From the NCBI GenBank assembly GCA_025351785.1, contig JANXVF010000115.1:1-64000 (forward strand): 64,000 bases of DNA, written 5' to 3'. Each line of letters begins with the position of its first letter. The first letter of the stretch is position 1. This stretch comes from Flavobacterium sp. (lineage in GTDB: Bacteria > Bacteroidota > Bacteroidia > Flavobacteriales > Flavobacteriaceae). The position numbers were made by a program, and so were the translations under genes. The notes below the pieces were generated by a model that worked only from the letters and a program-made list of their open reading frames with translations, was not told the origin of the DNA and ran no database searches. Shown one piece after another: positions 44,466 through 53,698 of this stretch.

Positions 44466-44586
44466 ACAGGGTGCCGATCAACTCTAGCGAAGGGTGCCGA
44501 ATTCAGCCAGCGCCAGGTGCCGATCAGGCCCAGCGCCGAGTGCCGGATAACTCCAGCGCCCCTGCCGAATTCCCCCAGCGTATGCA
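44466..44586. repeat. Five tandem IstA-binding-type end repeats
   Basis: Units of about 23 bp share GTGCCGAwnnnnCCAGCGCC. Three inverted units occur at the other end of the element (41965-42035). Multiple end repeats of this kind are the known IstA-binding sites of IS21 elements. Confidence 0.8.
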
Positions 44587-45191
44587 GCTTGGCCGTCACC
44601 GCTGTTGCCTAAGCCATGGAAGCGCAGTCGGTAGCGCTCAGCGTGGTCGGCCAGTTCGCCGATCTCGGCACTGACACGCCTACCCGCGCCAGCCACCAGA
44701 AGGTGATGGAACGCCCGGTGAGGTGCGTTCCAGCTCGGCAGATCGTTCAGTGCCTGAAAGTGTGCCATCTGGGCCAGCAGACCTTTGAGCCGGGCCACGT
44801 CGCTTGAGGTCAGGCTTGGCACGGTAATGCGGACTGCGACGGTCTCAAGCGCCAGACGGGCGACTGAGATCTCCTCGAAATCCCCGGCGCTCAGGGGCGC
44901 GACCTGCATCTGGCGGTTCGGTGCCGCCAGCACCAGACCTTCGCGCTGCAACAACCGGAGCGCTTCTCTGAGCGGCGTGCGTCCCACACCGTACCGCTGC
45001 TCCAGATGGGCCTGGGAGACACTGGCACCGGGAACGAGTTCGCCGTGCAAAATCGCTGCTCTCAGACGGCCGTGGACGGCGGACACGCTCTCGCCGTCAC
45101 GCGGCTGTGGGGTCGGCGCGTCCAGGGTCATGGGGCACAGGATAGACGACCGTGCAGAAGAAAGCAGTGTCTGCTGTGCCGGCTCACAATA

Positions 45192-46116
45192 GACCTCCTG
45201 CGAAAGTCATGGCTGGTTGAGCATACGGTTGCAGAGGGCGGCCATGAGATTGACCCGAAGTTGGAATCGGCGCCGTCGGTGGCGGTACGTTTCCTTGAGG
45301 ATGCGGAAGACCTTGAGCCGCCGGATAACGTGCTCCACGGACAGCCCGACCCGAGCGAGTTGGCGGTTGCTGGTTCGCTGGTCATCGGTAAGTGGATGAT
45401 GCTTACTGGCCTTCTTCGGGGTCCGCGTGAACGCGTGTTGGTGGTGAATACCTTGATACCCAGCGTCAGCGAGGAGTTCGGTGTCGGGATGGATGGCGGT
45501 CTTCGACTCCCGCAGGAGTCGAAGATCATGCATCGCCCCACGGCCCGTGGTGACGCAGAGGATCTGCGTGGTGAGCGGATGGATCAGGAGCTGCAATTTC
45601 AGCGTGTGGCGCTTCTTTTTCCCGCTGTACCAGTCCCGCTGCTGTCTTGGGCAGAACGGCACCCGTATGGGGCCTGCCCGCTTTTTTGGGGCGTTCACAC
45701 GGCACCTCGCTCACGTCCACAACGACGGCCGTCAGCACCGTGCCAGCGTCCGTCAGGGTCTTCTTCCCTGGCAGAGAGAACCGCCCGCTCTGCAACAGCG
45801 CGTTTTCGACCCGGACCACGGTTCGCAGAACCGTAGTCTCATGCATCCCCCACGCCTGACCCAGGTGAAAGAACGTCCGGTATTCCCGCCAGAATTCCAG
45901 CGTCAACAGCAGTTGCGCCCCCACCGGCAACGCCGGTGGGCGTCCCGACCTGCGTTTGCTGGCCTCCCGGTTGTGCAGTACCGCTTCCATTTCTGCGAAC
46001 GTCTCCGGATCAACCCCGGTTCGTCGGCGAAAATCCTTCCCGTTCAGCCCCAGGGCCTGTTCATACTTCAGCGCCGTCATCCTTTCCAGCCTACTGCCTT
46101 ACTTTTGCAGGAGGTC
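45192..46116 (-). mobile_element. IS5-family (IS427-type) element
   Basis: Terminal repeats GACCTCCTGCgAAAGT (left) and GACCTCCTGCaAAAGT (reverse complement of right) bound 925 bp flanked by TA on both sides (45190-45191, 46117-46118). It lies at the 3' end of the MBL gene. Confidence 0.9.
45207..46080 (-). CDS. IS5-family transposase in two frames
   Basis: OrfA (46080-45526) begins MTALKYEQALGLNGKDFRRR and carries the DNA-binding part and the first Asp (TAVVVDVSEVP). OrfB continues in the +1 frame (NAPKKRAGPIRVPFCPRQQ), with KKKRHTLKLQLLI, LADAGYQGIHHQHA holding the second Asp, and VEHVIRRLKVFRIL holding the Glu. They overlap at CCCCAAAAAAGCGGG near 45687-45695, a slippery tract, so the full transposase is probably made by ribosomal frameshifting, as known for this IS group. 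Confidence 0.88.
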
Positions 46117-47025
46117 TAATGCCAGGAAGGTCTGCACGCCTGTGGCGATTCTCCACGGCTCGGTGGCGTCCCAGTCCGGGTAGTGGGCATGAAGTTGGGC
46201 TGCCAGCAGGGAGATGATTTCTCCTTCGCTGCGCCCCTCGGCCGCCAACTGAATCACGCTGGAACGCAGCCGAGTCAGGTATTCGTGCGTAGTAGCCAGC
46301 AGACCAGCGTCGCCGAGTTCGCCGTGACCGGGAACGACCACGAGCGGCGCCAGACCCTGAAGCGCCTCGACTACGGTGATCCAATTCTGGCTATCGACAT
46401 CCACGTCGTACGGCGGAAAGTAAGGAAAAATCGGGTAGAAGCGGTTCTCGACCAGATCTCCAGTGAACAGCAGGCGTTCTTCGGGCAGGAAGATCGTCTG
46501 ATCGCCGCGCGAGTGAGCCCGGCCCCAGGTTCGTAATTCCACTATTTTGCCGCCCAGGTCAAGGTCGGCCCCGCCATCGTAGGTGATGTGGGGGTCGGTC
46601 AGCTCGACGCCTTCGAGTTCCTTTGCCACCGCGCTGCTCAGCCCCTGAAACTGCTGGAGGTAACCTTGTGCCTTCTGCCGAAACTCGTCATGTTGCGTGC
46701 GGTTGTAGATGATCGTTGCGTCGTAGAACGCCTGGGCACCGAAGCCGTGCTCCGGGTGGAAGTGGGTGAGCGTCAGGTACAACGGGCGGTCACCGGCCAG
46801 CTCCCGGGCGATCTGATGGGCAACCGCACCACTGCGTGGCCCGAGGCCGGCATCGACGACGAGTGCGGCCCGGTCACCAAGAATTACGCCAATGTTGGGA
46901 ACGAGCGGTACTCGCCCATCAGGAATCACGTACACTCCATCGGCGATCTCAACCGGACGGCCGTGCACAATGGGTGGGGGAGCGGTCAGGTTCAGACCTG
47001 GCGTGGCGGCAGCTTCGTCGTTCAT
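46099..47025 (-). CDS. Metallo-beta-lactamase-fold hydrolase, end rewritten by IS5
   Basis: The product has the MBL metal motif as H88-F-H90-P-E92-H93 (Glu in place of the usual Asp), then GRAHSRGDQ, the bridging Asp in LFTGDLVENRF and VVPGHGE. It resembles subclass B-type hydrolases that act on thioesters, lactones or similar substrates. The ATG at 47025 is preceded by AAGGAGCCTAAG. The gene originally ended FLALL-stop; the IS5 element inserted at TA so that it now ends ALDLLQK-stop, with the last six codons supplied by the IS terminal repeat. The fold should be unaffected. Confidence 0.9.
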   Translation of the reverse strand: MNDEAAATPGLNLTAPPPIVHGRPVEIADGVYVIPDGRVPLVPNIGVILGDRAALVVDAGLGPRSGAVAHQIARELAGDRPLYLTLTHFHPEHGFGAQAFYDATIIYNRTQHDEFRQKAQGYLQQFQGLSSAVAKELEGVELTDPHITYDGGADLDLGGKIVELRTWGRAHSRGDQTIFLPEERLLFTGDLVENRFYPIFPYFPPYDVDVDSQNWITVVEALQGLAPLVVVPGHGELGDAGLLATTHEYLTRLRSSVIQLAAEGRSEGEIISLLAAQLHAHYPDWDATEPWRIATGVQTFLALDLLQK

Positions 47026-47093
47026 CTTAGGCTCCTTCGGTAGATCGGCTTCCAAGGTATGGTCTTTCAATTTACGGCCGGCGGATCAGCGGT

Positions 47094-47483
47094 TCATTGC
47101 TGGGTTTCGAGACTGGTCAGTTCTTGGCGGACGACCATCAGACCGTTCGATGCGCGCGGGCCGCCGGCATAGACGCTCAGCAGCGTGGCGAGCGCCTCAA
47201 GCTGCGCCCGGGTACTGCCGTGCTGGATGGCCCAACGGGTATGTGAACGGAGTTGCGCTTCGGCGCCGCCCTGCGTGATCAGGGCCGCGATGACGACCAG
47301 GCTGCGTTCGCGCAGGCTGAGCTCGTCATCCACCCAGACACCTGCGGCTGAGTGGATGGCTTCGTTCCCAAAGCGTTCGCCGACCCGTTCGGCGAACCAC
47401 AATTCGACCTCCTCCCTGGGAATCTGAAACTGGCTGGCATAGATATCGAGTCCCTGTTCATAGCGTCGATCTTGCTGCGGCAT
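47094..47483 (-). CDS. Carboxymuconolactone decarboxylase (CMD) family protein
   Basis: The 129-residue product contains the CMD core LSLRERSLVVIAALITQGGA, then RSHTRWAIQHGSTRAQLEAL. It lacks the CxxC pair of AhpD-type peroxidases, so a PcaC-like decarboxylase or a related lactone enzyme is more likely. It lies 68 bp upstream of the MBL gene in the same direction, probably in one operon. The upstream region has CTTATGTATCCAATAAGGCG, an AT-rich segment that may hold the promoter. Confidence 0.88.
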   Translation of the reverse strand: MPQQDRRYEQGLDIYASQFQIPREEVELWFAERVGERFGNEAIHSAAGVWVDDELSLRERSLVVIAALITQGGAEAQLRSHTRWAIQHGSTRAQLEALATLLSVYAGGPRASNGLMVVRQELTSLETQQ

Positions 47484-47969
47484 CTGACCTCCAGAACTGG
47501 ATGCATCACTTATGTATCCAATAAGGCGAAGTATATCCAGTTACTTAGTCAGATGCAATTGGCGCCATCTCAAGTGGTGAGAGACCGATTATGGAAAACA
47601 GCCTGGAGAATTTTATGGAAATTGGCGAAAAACAAGCTTCCAGCCGACTACAAAGGTGGTTCGTGGCCCTGGCTGCTTCGGCGTACGGCACCGTCCCGGT
47701 TCAGGATCAGCGCCGCCACGCAATGTGAGACGAGTAAAGATCGGTCGTCCACTACAGCAGCAGTAGGAAGGTTTGAGGCGGCCTTGACCCAGAGTAAGAG
47801 CAGGGCGGTGAGCAACTCTTCGCATCCCTGGGCTGTCTGCTCTACTGGGTAGTATCGCGAAATAGCGTGGAATAGCCAGAAAGGGGGGTGATCAGGTATC
47901 TGGGAACAGGGCAACCGCAAAGTCGGGCGGGTAGGCTGGGAGGTGTATTCCCCTGATGATGTCGATGCG
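47484..47969. other. Gap before IS21-B, possible gene remnant
   Basis: A minus-strand frame across 47648-47969 encodes HAISRYYPVEQTAQGCEELL and TALLLLWVKAASNL, which looks protein-like and is cut by the IS21 end at 47970. I do not recognise it. A 45-codon plus-strand frame at 47591 is also possible. Neither is strong. Confidence 0.35.
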
Positions 47970-48099
47970 TGCGTATTCCGGTCGTATGCAGCAGATGATT
48001 CCGATTTAAAGCGCCAGCCGATTCTGGCCGTATGCGCCACCCTGATCTGCCGCAAAGCAGCTCCCCCCGGCACACGAGACTCCACCGTCATCCTGAAGG

Positions 48100-49725
48100 A
48101 TGACCAAGAAGCGTGTTGCCATGCGAAACATCCGGGAAGTCCTCCGACTCAAGCTTGATCTCAAGTACAGCGATCAGCAGGTGAGTCACAGCGTCAGGGT
48201 GGCCCGAAGCACCATACGAAAATATCTTCAACGCGCCCAAGACGCTGAACTGACCTGGCCCCTCCCTCCAGACCTCGATGACATTCAGCTCGAAGCGGCG
48301 TTGTTCGGTCCCGTGGACCGAACAACGTCAGGAACACCTACGCTTCCCGACTGGGCGCAGATCGACCGCGAACTGCACCGAAAAGGGGTGATGCGGCGAC
48401 TGTTGTGGGAAGAACACCGTCGTCAGCACCCGGACAGCGTCCAGTACTCGACCTTTGCCGAACAGTACCGGAAGTGGAAGGCTCAGTCCGGGTTGTCGAT
48501 GCGCCAAATACACCGGGCGGGCGAAAAGCTGTTCGTCGATTACGCCGGGCTGACTCTGGGCATCACCGACCCCAGGACCGGGGTGGTGCACCCCGGCCAG
48601 GTGTTCGTCGCTACGTTGGGGGCCAGCGATTACACCTACGTTGAGGTCACCCGCAGCCAGAACAGTGAAGACTGGTTGTCCTCGCACGTCCGGGCGCTCG
48701 CTTTTTTCGGCGGCGTGCCGGAGATCATCGTCCCAGACAACCTCAAGACGGGCGTGACCCACGCCAGCCGCTATGAACCTGAACTCAACCGCGCGTACGC
48801 CGAGTTTGCCGAGTATTACGGGGTCGCCATTATTCCGGCCAGGGTGCGCAAACCCAAAGACAAGGCCCTGGTGGAAGTCCATGTGCAGATCGTCGAGCGA
48901 CGACTGCTGGCCCCGCTGCGAGACCAGGTCTACTTCAGCATGGCGGACGCCAACGAAGCGCTCTGGGGACCGCTTCGGGAACTCAACCTCAGACCTTTTC
49001 AGAAGCGGCCCGGCAGCCGCTTCGAGCTGTTCACCGCACTGGACCAGCCAGCCCTGCGTCCCCTCCCGGCCCAGCCTTTCGAGATCGCCAGCTGGAAGCG
49101 CACCACCGTCGGTCTGGATTACCACGTCGAACTCGCGGGCCACCACTACAGCGTGCCGTATCGGCACGCAAAAACATCGGTCGATTTGCGACTCACTCCT
49201 CACCTGGTCGAGGTATTCCTGAACAGCGTCCGGATCGCGGTGCATCGCCGGGTGCTGGACACGTCCAGCACCCAGGTCCGGCAGACCACCATCAAAGAAC
49301 ACATGCCGCCTCACCACCAGCGCCACAGCGATTGGAATCCGCAGCGCCTTCAGGATCGCGCCCGTGAAGTTGGACCTGGAACGGTGCAGCTGGTCGACGC
49401 ACTGCTGGCCGCCGGGCGTCATCCTGAACAGGGCCTTCGGTCCTGTCAGGGTCTGTTCAAACTGGCGCAGGCGTACGGAAAAGAGCGGCTGGAAGCCGCT
49501 TGCAGTCGGGCGGTGTTCCTGCGGGCGTTCAGTTACCGCAGCGTGGAATCCATCCTGAAGCACCACCTGGACGAGCTTCCCCTGACGTCGGAAGATCCAG
49601 CGCCACGGGTGGCGGACCACGTCAACGTGCGTGGCCCCGCCTATTACGGCCAGGACAGCGTTCTGGACACTGCTGAGCAGGGTCCATCTTTTGCTGAACA
49701 CGACTTCGACCCAACCCTGAACTGA
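48100..49725 (+). CDS. istA: IstA transposase
   Basis: The 541-residue product is homologous to the IstA at 42827 throughout (MRNIREVLRLKLDLKYSDQQ, LFVDYAGLTLGITDP, EIIVPDNLKTGVTHASRY, DKALVEVHVQIVER), keeping the DDE residues. It differs at many positions, so the two elements are separate members of the IS21 family and not recent copies. ATG 48100 is used; an ATG at 48121 is also possible. Confidence 0.95.
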   Translation: MTKKRVAMRNIREVLRLKLDLKYSDQQVSHSVRVARSTIRKYLQRAQDAELTWPLPPDLDDIQLEAALFGPVDRTTSGTPTLPDWAQIDRELHRKGVMRRLLWEEHRRQHPDSVQYSTFAEQYRKWKAQSGLSMRQIHRAGEKLFVDYAGLTLGITDPRTGVVHPGQVFVATLGASDYTYVEVTRSQNSEDWLSSHVRALAFFGGVPEIIVPDNLKTGVTHASRYEPELNRAYAEFAEYYGVAIIPARVRKPKDKALVEVHVQIVERRLLAPLRDQVYFSMADANEALWGPLRELNLRPFQKRPGSRFELFTALDQPALRPLPAQPFEIASWKRTTVGLDYHVELAGHHYSVPYRHAKTSVDLRLTPHLVEVFLNSVRIAVHRRVLDTSSTQVRQTTIKEHMPPHHQRHSDWNPQRLQDRAREVGPGTVQLVDALLAAGRHPEQGLRSCQGLFKLAQAYGKERLEAACSRAVFLRAFSYRSVESILKHHLDELPLTSEDPAPRVADHVNVRGPAYYGQDSVLDTAEQGPSFAEHDFDPTLN

Positions 49726-49732
49726 GGTTTCT

Positions 49733-50494
49733 ATGCTGCCACACCCGATTACCCACCAACTTCGTGCCCTCAAACTCGACGGCATGGCCCAAGCTGTTCA
49801 GGAGCAGCAGGAACAACCCCAGGCGCGTGAACTCAGTTTCGAGGAGCGTTTGACGCTCCTCGTGGACCGGGAACTTGCCCACCGCGACGGACGCACCACC
49901 CAGCGCCGCTTGCTCGCTGCCCGCCTCAAGGTGCAGGCCACGCTGGAGGATGTCGACACCAAACACCCGCGTGGCCTGGACAGCAAACTGCTGCGGACCC
50001 TCGCAGAGGGTCTGTGGATCAAGGAGAAGCGCGGAGTGATCATTACCGGTCCTACGGGAGTCGGCAAGACCTTCATCGGCTGCGCGCTGGCCCACCAGGC
50101 CTGCCGCAAGGGGTACAGCGCACAGTACGCACAAACGGGCCGACTGTTACAGCAACTGATCCTGGCCAAGGGAGACGGAAGGTATTTGAAGCTCCTGGCA
50201 CAACTGGCCAAAGTTCAGGTGCTGATCCTGGATGATTGGGGGCTCGACACCCCCACTGCCGAAGGTCGCCGCATTCTGCTCGAAATCCTGGATGACCGGT
50301 ATGAACGCGGCTCGACCATCATCACCAGTCAGTTCCCAACCACCGTCTGGCACGAGAATCTCGGTGATCCCACCCTGGCAGACGCGATCCTTGATCGCGT
50401 CGTACACCATGCCTACCGAATCGAACTCAAAGGAGAGAGCTTGAGAAAGAAGGACCGAAAAGTGACTGCGGTCAAGCCCGAACTCCTAGAATGA
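49733..50494 (+). CDS. istB: IstB ATP-binding transposition protein
   Basis: The 253-residue product has Walker A GPTGVGKTFIGCALA and Walker B VLILDDWGLDTPTAEG, with an IstB N-terminal region LRALKLDGMAQAVQEQQEQP. It starts 7 bp after the istA stop. The N-terminal part differs more from the other IstB than the ATPase core does. Confidence 0.95.
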   Translation: MLPHPITHQLRALKLDGMAQAVQEQQEQPQARELSFEERLTLLVDRELAHRDGRTTQRRLLAARLKVQATLEDVDTKHPRGLDSKLLRTLAEGLWIKEKRGVIITGPTGVGKTFIGCALAHQACRKGYSAQYAQTGRLLQQLILAKGDGRYLKLLAQLAKVQVLILDDWGLDTPTAEGRRILLEILDDRYERGSTIITSQFPTTVWHENLGDPTLADAILDRVVHHAYRIELKGESLRKKDRKVTAVKPELLE

Positions 50495-50589
50495 CCTCAG
50501 CTCGTGACCGGGTTGAGGGGTGGCGCATCCCACCATATTTGGGTGGCGCATTAGACCGGAATCGGGTGGCGCATTGGCTGGAATACGCA

Positions 50590-52531
50590 GGGACACGTGC
50601 GCGACCTGCCGGTCAAGGGCGACACGCTGCCCGCGAGGTTCGAAAACGCCTCCTTCGCTCAGCTCGGCGTGGACGTGGAGCACGACTACGCCCCCATTTA
50701 CGTCACCCGTTCCGATAAGGCCCAGACCATCCGTGAGCTCAAAGCCGCCGCCAAGACTGCCGAGGCGGTCTACCTGGCTGCCGACCCGGACCGGGAAGGG
50801 GAGAGCATCGCCTGGCACCTGAGCGTGCTGCTGAATCTGGGTAAGGGTGCCCTGCGGGTGACGTACCAGGAGATCAGCGAACGGGCCATCCGGCAGGCCG
50901 TCGCCTCACCCCGCGCCATCGACTTCAACCTGGTAGCCGCTCAGGAAACCCGGCGGGTGCTCGACCGCTTGGCCGGATACGGGGTCAGTCCGCTGCTGTG
51001 GGCGGCGGTGGGCGGACCGCAGTCCGCTGGGCGGGTCCAGTCGGCGGCGCTGATGCTGCTGGCCGGGCGCGAGCACGCCCGGCTGGCCTTCGTGCCCTCC
51101 GGGTTCTGGCGAGTGGGCGTGACAGTGCAGAGCAAACCGATGTTCAGGGCACAGGTCACCGCCCTGCGCGGCGTCCCACTGGCGACCGCCGCGAGCTTCA
51201 CCCCCGAAGGTGTGCTCAGGCCGGGTCTGAATGTCGCGCAGCTCGATCCGGTCAAGGCCGCTCAGCTCGTGGAGTACCTCCACCGGCAGCAGGCCGTGGT
51301 GAGTCACGTCACGCTCAGCCCGGTCGTCCGCAGACCCCCACCCCCACTGACCACGTCCGGACTGCAACAGGCTGCCAACGCCAAACTCAAACTCGGTGCC
51401 GAGCAGGTCACCAAGTTGGCCCAGCGGCTGTACGAAGCAGGGTTGATCACCTACATCCGCACCGATAGTCCCCACCTGAGTGACGAGGCTCTGCACCTGG
51501 CCCGTGAGGCGGTGGCGACCCGCTTCGGTCCGGACGCCCTGCCCACCGCTCCACGGCAATACGCGACCCGGAATGCCAACGCCCAGGAAGCTCACGAGGC
51601 CATCCGGCCCGCTGGGGCCTTCCTGGCACCCGACCAAACGACCCTCAGTAGCGACGAACTCTCCCTCTACACCCTGATCTACGAGCGTACCCTGGCCAGC
51701 CAGATGAAAGACGCAGTGGGGGAGAAGACGACGCTAACCCTCCAGGCCGGACAGGTCACCCTCAGCGCCTCCGGCACCGTGCTCACCGACAGGGGCTTCA
51801 CCGCGCTGTACGACGATCAGGAGCCAACACCGGACGAGCAGAAGATGCCCAAGGTCAACGTCGGCGAACGTTTCGCCCTGAAGAGTGCCAAAGCCGAAGA
51901 CAAAAAGAGCAGCCCACCGCCGCGCTACACCGAGGGCAAGTTCGTGCAGGTGATGGAGAAGGCGGGCATCGGGCGGCCCAGCACCTTCGGCGCGACGCTG
52001 GCGACACTGCAAAAGCGTCAGTATGTCGCGCTCCGCAGCCGCCAGCTCCACGTCACGCCGCTGGGCCTGCTGATCGCCCGGTATCTGGAGCAGCACCTGC
52101 CGCAACTGGTGGACGCCGCGTTCACCGCGCAGATGGAAGGGGACCTCGATCTGATCGCCAGCGGAGAGCTCACGCGGGTGGCCTACCTGGACCGCATCTG
52201 GAAAGGCACGCTCGCCCCAGCCATCGGTCAGGCGGCCCGGCAGGCCCCGCGCCTTGCCTTCCCGCACCTGGACGCCGTGCTGGAAGTGCGGGGTGGGGTG
52301 GCCGGGGTAGTGCAGGCCGGTCAGGGCGCTGCCTTACCGGACGGGCTGCTGCCCGAAGACCTCAGCGAAGCGGTGCTGGGCGAGCTGCTCAGGGGTGAGG
52401 CCAGGGCGAAGACCACCGGGAAGGACGCTGGAACAAAGAAAGGGGGCACGCGCAGCACCACAGCGAAGGGCACCAAGAAGCCCAGGGCGAGCCGTGCCAG
52501 GAAAGGGACTGCTGCTGCGCAGGAGCGGTAA
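50590..52531 (+). pseudogene. Type IA DNA topoisomerase lacking its first residues
   Basis: Homology begins GHVRDLPVKGD right at the IS21-B edge, so about 35-40 N-terminal residues (the start of the TOPRIM fold) are missing. The rest is complete: the TOPRIM acidic motif ADPDREGES (D63, D65, E69 counted from GTG 50597), the catalytic tyrosine Y286 in GLITYIRTDS, and a Lys/Arg-rich tail (GTKKGGTRSTTAKGTKKPR) without zinc fingers. Translation from GTG 50597 would give 644 residues lacking the first beta strand and the first acidic residue of the active site. The protein is therefore probably inactive. The missing part is not elsewhere in the window. Confidence 0.85.
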
Positions 52532-52569
52532 CTTTGGCTGAGGTGACATGACCGGCGCGGCGGCCCAGC

Positions 52570-52812
52570 TCAATCCGCGTTGACCTCCATCAACGGCCTG
52601 AGCAACTCCAGCACGTCCACCTCAAGCGCCCGCGCCATGCGGTCGATGTTGTCCACCGAGATGTTGCGCTCGCCCCGTTCCGTCGAACTGACGAAGGTGC
52701 GGTGCAGGCCGCACTGGGCGGCCAGTTCCTCCTGCGACCAACCGTGGAGCCGCCGCAACCGGCGCATATTGCCGGCCACCCGGAGCCGGGCCTCGCTTCG
52801 CTGCACATTCAT
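52570..52812 (-). CDS. XRE-family DNA-binding regulator
   Basis: The 80-residue product is a single Cro/CI-type helix-turn-helix domain: RRLRRLHGWSQEELAAQCGL, then HRTFVSSTERGERNISVDNI. It is divergent from the exported protein at 52916 with a 103-bp gap containing three tandem 15-bp repeats. These repeats are candidates for its binding sites. It ends 39 bp from the topoisomerase stop. Confidence 0.92.
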   Translation of the reverse strand: MNVQRSEARLRVAGNMRRLRRLHGWSQEELAAQCGLHRTFVSSTERGERNISVDNIDRMARALEVDVLELLRPLMEVNAD

Positions 52813-52845
52813 CCACTCAGCACAGCAGCCCCGCCGCCGATGGGT

Positions 52846-52890
52846 CTACAGTGTTTGAATCTACGCTCTTTGAAGCTACAGCGTTTGAGT
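52846..52890. repeat. Three tandem 15-bp repeats in a divergent promoter
   Basis: CTACAGTGTTTGAAT, CTACGCTCTTTGAAG and CTACAGCGTTTGAGT lie head to tail, directly before a -10 box TAGAAT (52903-52908). They sit between the XRE gene and the gene at 52916. Likely binding sites of XRE or another regulator. Confidence 0.75.
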
Positions 52891-52915
52891 CTCTTTTGTT
52901 GCTAGAATAGACAGT

Positions 52916-53698
52916 GTGAGAAAGACACTGTTTCCGCCGCAGATGCTGCTCTGCCTCGCCAGCATGGCGGGATTGACCTCGCTGGCGCAGGCCCAGCCGG
53001 TAACGCTCAGCTCGGTTCAGTTCAGTCAAGACAGCATCTCCAGGGACGATCCCATCTACGCGGTCTCGTTCGAGGTGTCGTTGCCCGCCGCTTTTCCTCG
53101 CCCCGCCCGCACGGCGTTTGTCAAGCTGGCGTGCAGTAACACGGCCATGCGGGTAAACGGCAGCGATCTGGATGACTTCACCGCCAGACAACAAGCCACC
53201 CTGACCAAAACCTCGCTGAGCTTCGCGGCCTTCAAGGCCAGTTGTGTGAACGGCCAGCTCTCCGTCTCACATCCACAACTCCTGACCTGGCTGGTACCGA
53301 AGATCGACGACCTCAGCGACCTGGGCGACGCCACCCAGTACGGCCACGACGCCAAGGGATTTGCCATCACCGTTAACCGCCTGAACTTCGCCGTGGCCGT
53401 TGGCCCCTACGCGAGCACCGCCTTTCAGCGGGTCGGGCAGACGCTCAAGGTCGTCGCCAACAGCGCCGATGTGGCCGTCTCCCTGACTCAGGGCCGCGCC
53501 AAAGCGCAGCCGCTGGCGTTAGGTGATCAGCGGCTGGGGCCGCTGGCCCTGAATGCCCAGCAGCCGTTTACCCTGCATCTGAGTCGAGACAACGGCGAGA
53601 ACTGGCAGAACGTCACCGTCAACCTGGCGCAGCCGAGCCTGGTCTTCTGGACGTCCGCACAGCCGGGTGGCCCAGCCAACCCACCGTTCACGTTTTGA
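52916..53698 (+). CDS. Exported hypothetical protein
   Basis: The 260-residue product starts at GTG, exactly 7 nt after TAGAAT, so the mRNA is expected to be leaderless. It has a signal peptide ([20 protein letters not shown], cleavage after AQA) and a secreted part with two Cys (KLACSNT and KASCVNG) that could form a disulfide. No known family is recognised; the beta-rich composition ([20 protein letters not shown]) could suit an Ig-like or jelly-roll fold. Its stop overlaps the start of the next gene by one base, so both are in one operon. Confidence 0.8.
   Translation: MRKTLFPPQMLLCLASMAGLTSLAQAQPVTLSSVQFSQDSISRDDPIYAVSFEVSLPAAFPRPARTAFVKLACSNTAMRVNGSDLDDFTARQQATLTKTSLSFAAFKASCVNGQLSVSHPQLLTWLVPKIDDLSDLGDATQYGHDAKGFAITVNRLNFAVAVGPYASTAFQRVGQTLKVVANSADVAVSLTQGRAKAQPLALGDQRLGPLALNAQQPFTLHLSRDNGENWQNVTVNLAQPSLVFWTSAQPGGPANPPFTF

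Larger units (their letters stand above)
41965..44586 (-). mobile_element. IS21-family element A
   Basis: The element has terminal repeats TGCATAyGCTG and is flanked by the 5-bp duplication GCTTG (41960-41964 and 44587-44591). It carries istA and istB. The IstA-proximal end has about five tandem 23-bp units and the other end about three, in inverted orientation. It splits the GntR gene. Confidence 0.92.
41752..45131 (-). pseudogene. GntR-family regulator split by IS21
   Basis: The N-terminal part (ATG 45131 to 44587) has a winged helix (AILHGELVPGASVSQAHLEQ, RYGVGRTPLREALRLLQREG) and most of an FCD ligand domain. The C-terminal part (41959 to stop 41752) reads AEHQLILAAAEAGDANLSAV then RLAEHYVRNVMLVF. 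Removing the element (41965-44586) and one GCTTG duplication joins GNSGDGQ directly to AEHQLIL in frame, giving about 250 residues, the normal size for an FadR/FCD regulator. A TATCCT box ends 7 nt before the ATG, a leaderless layout. It lies downstream of the MBL gene and may have regulated it. Confidence 0.9.
47970..50589 (+). mobile_element. IS21-family element B
   Basis: Ends TGCGTATTCCGGTCGTATGC (left) and, as reverse complement of the right end, TGCGTATTCCAGCCAATGCG. Three tandem 22-24-bp units with GTGGCGCATnnnnCnGGAAT occur at each end. No target duplication is visible (left flank CGATGCG, right flank GGGACAC), so flanking DNA was probably deleted or recombined. It truncates the topoisomerase gene. 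Confidence 0.9.

Noticed and set aside
48328..49785. 485-codon minus-strand open frame
   Set aside because: It is antisense to istA and has no recognisable motif.
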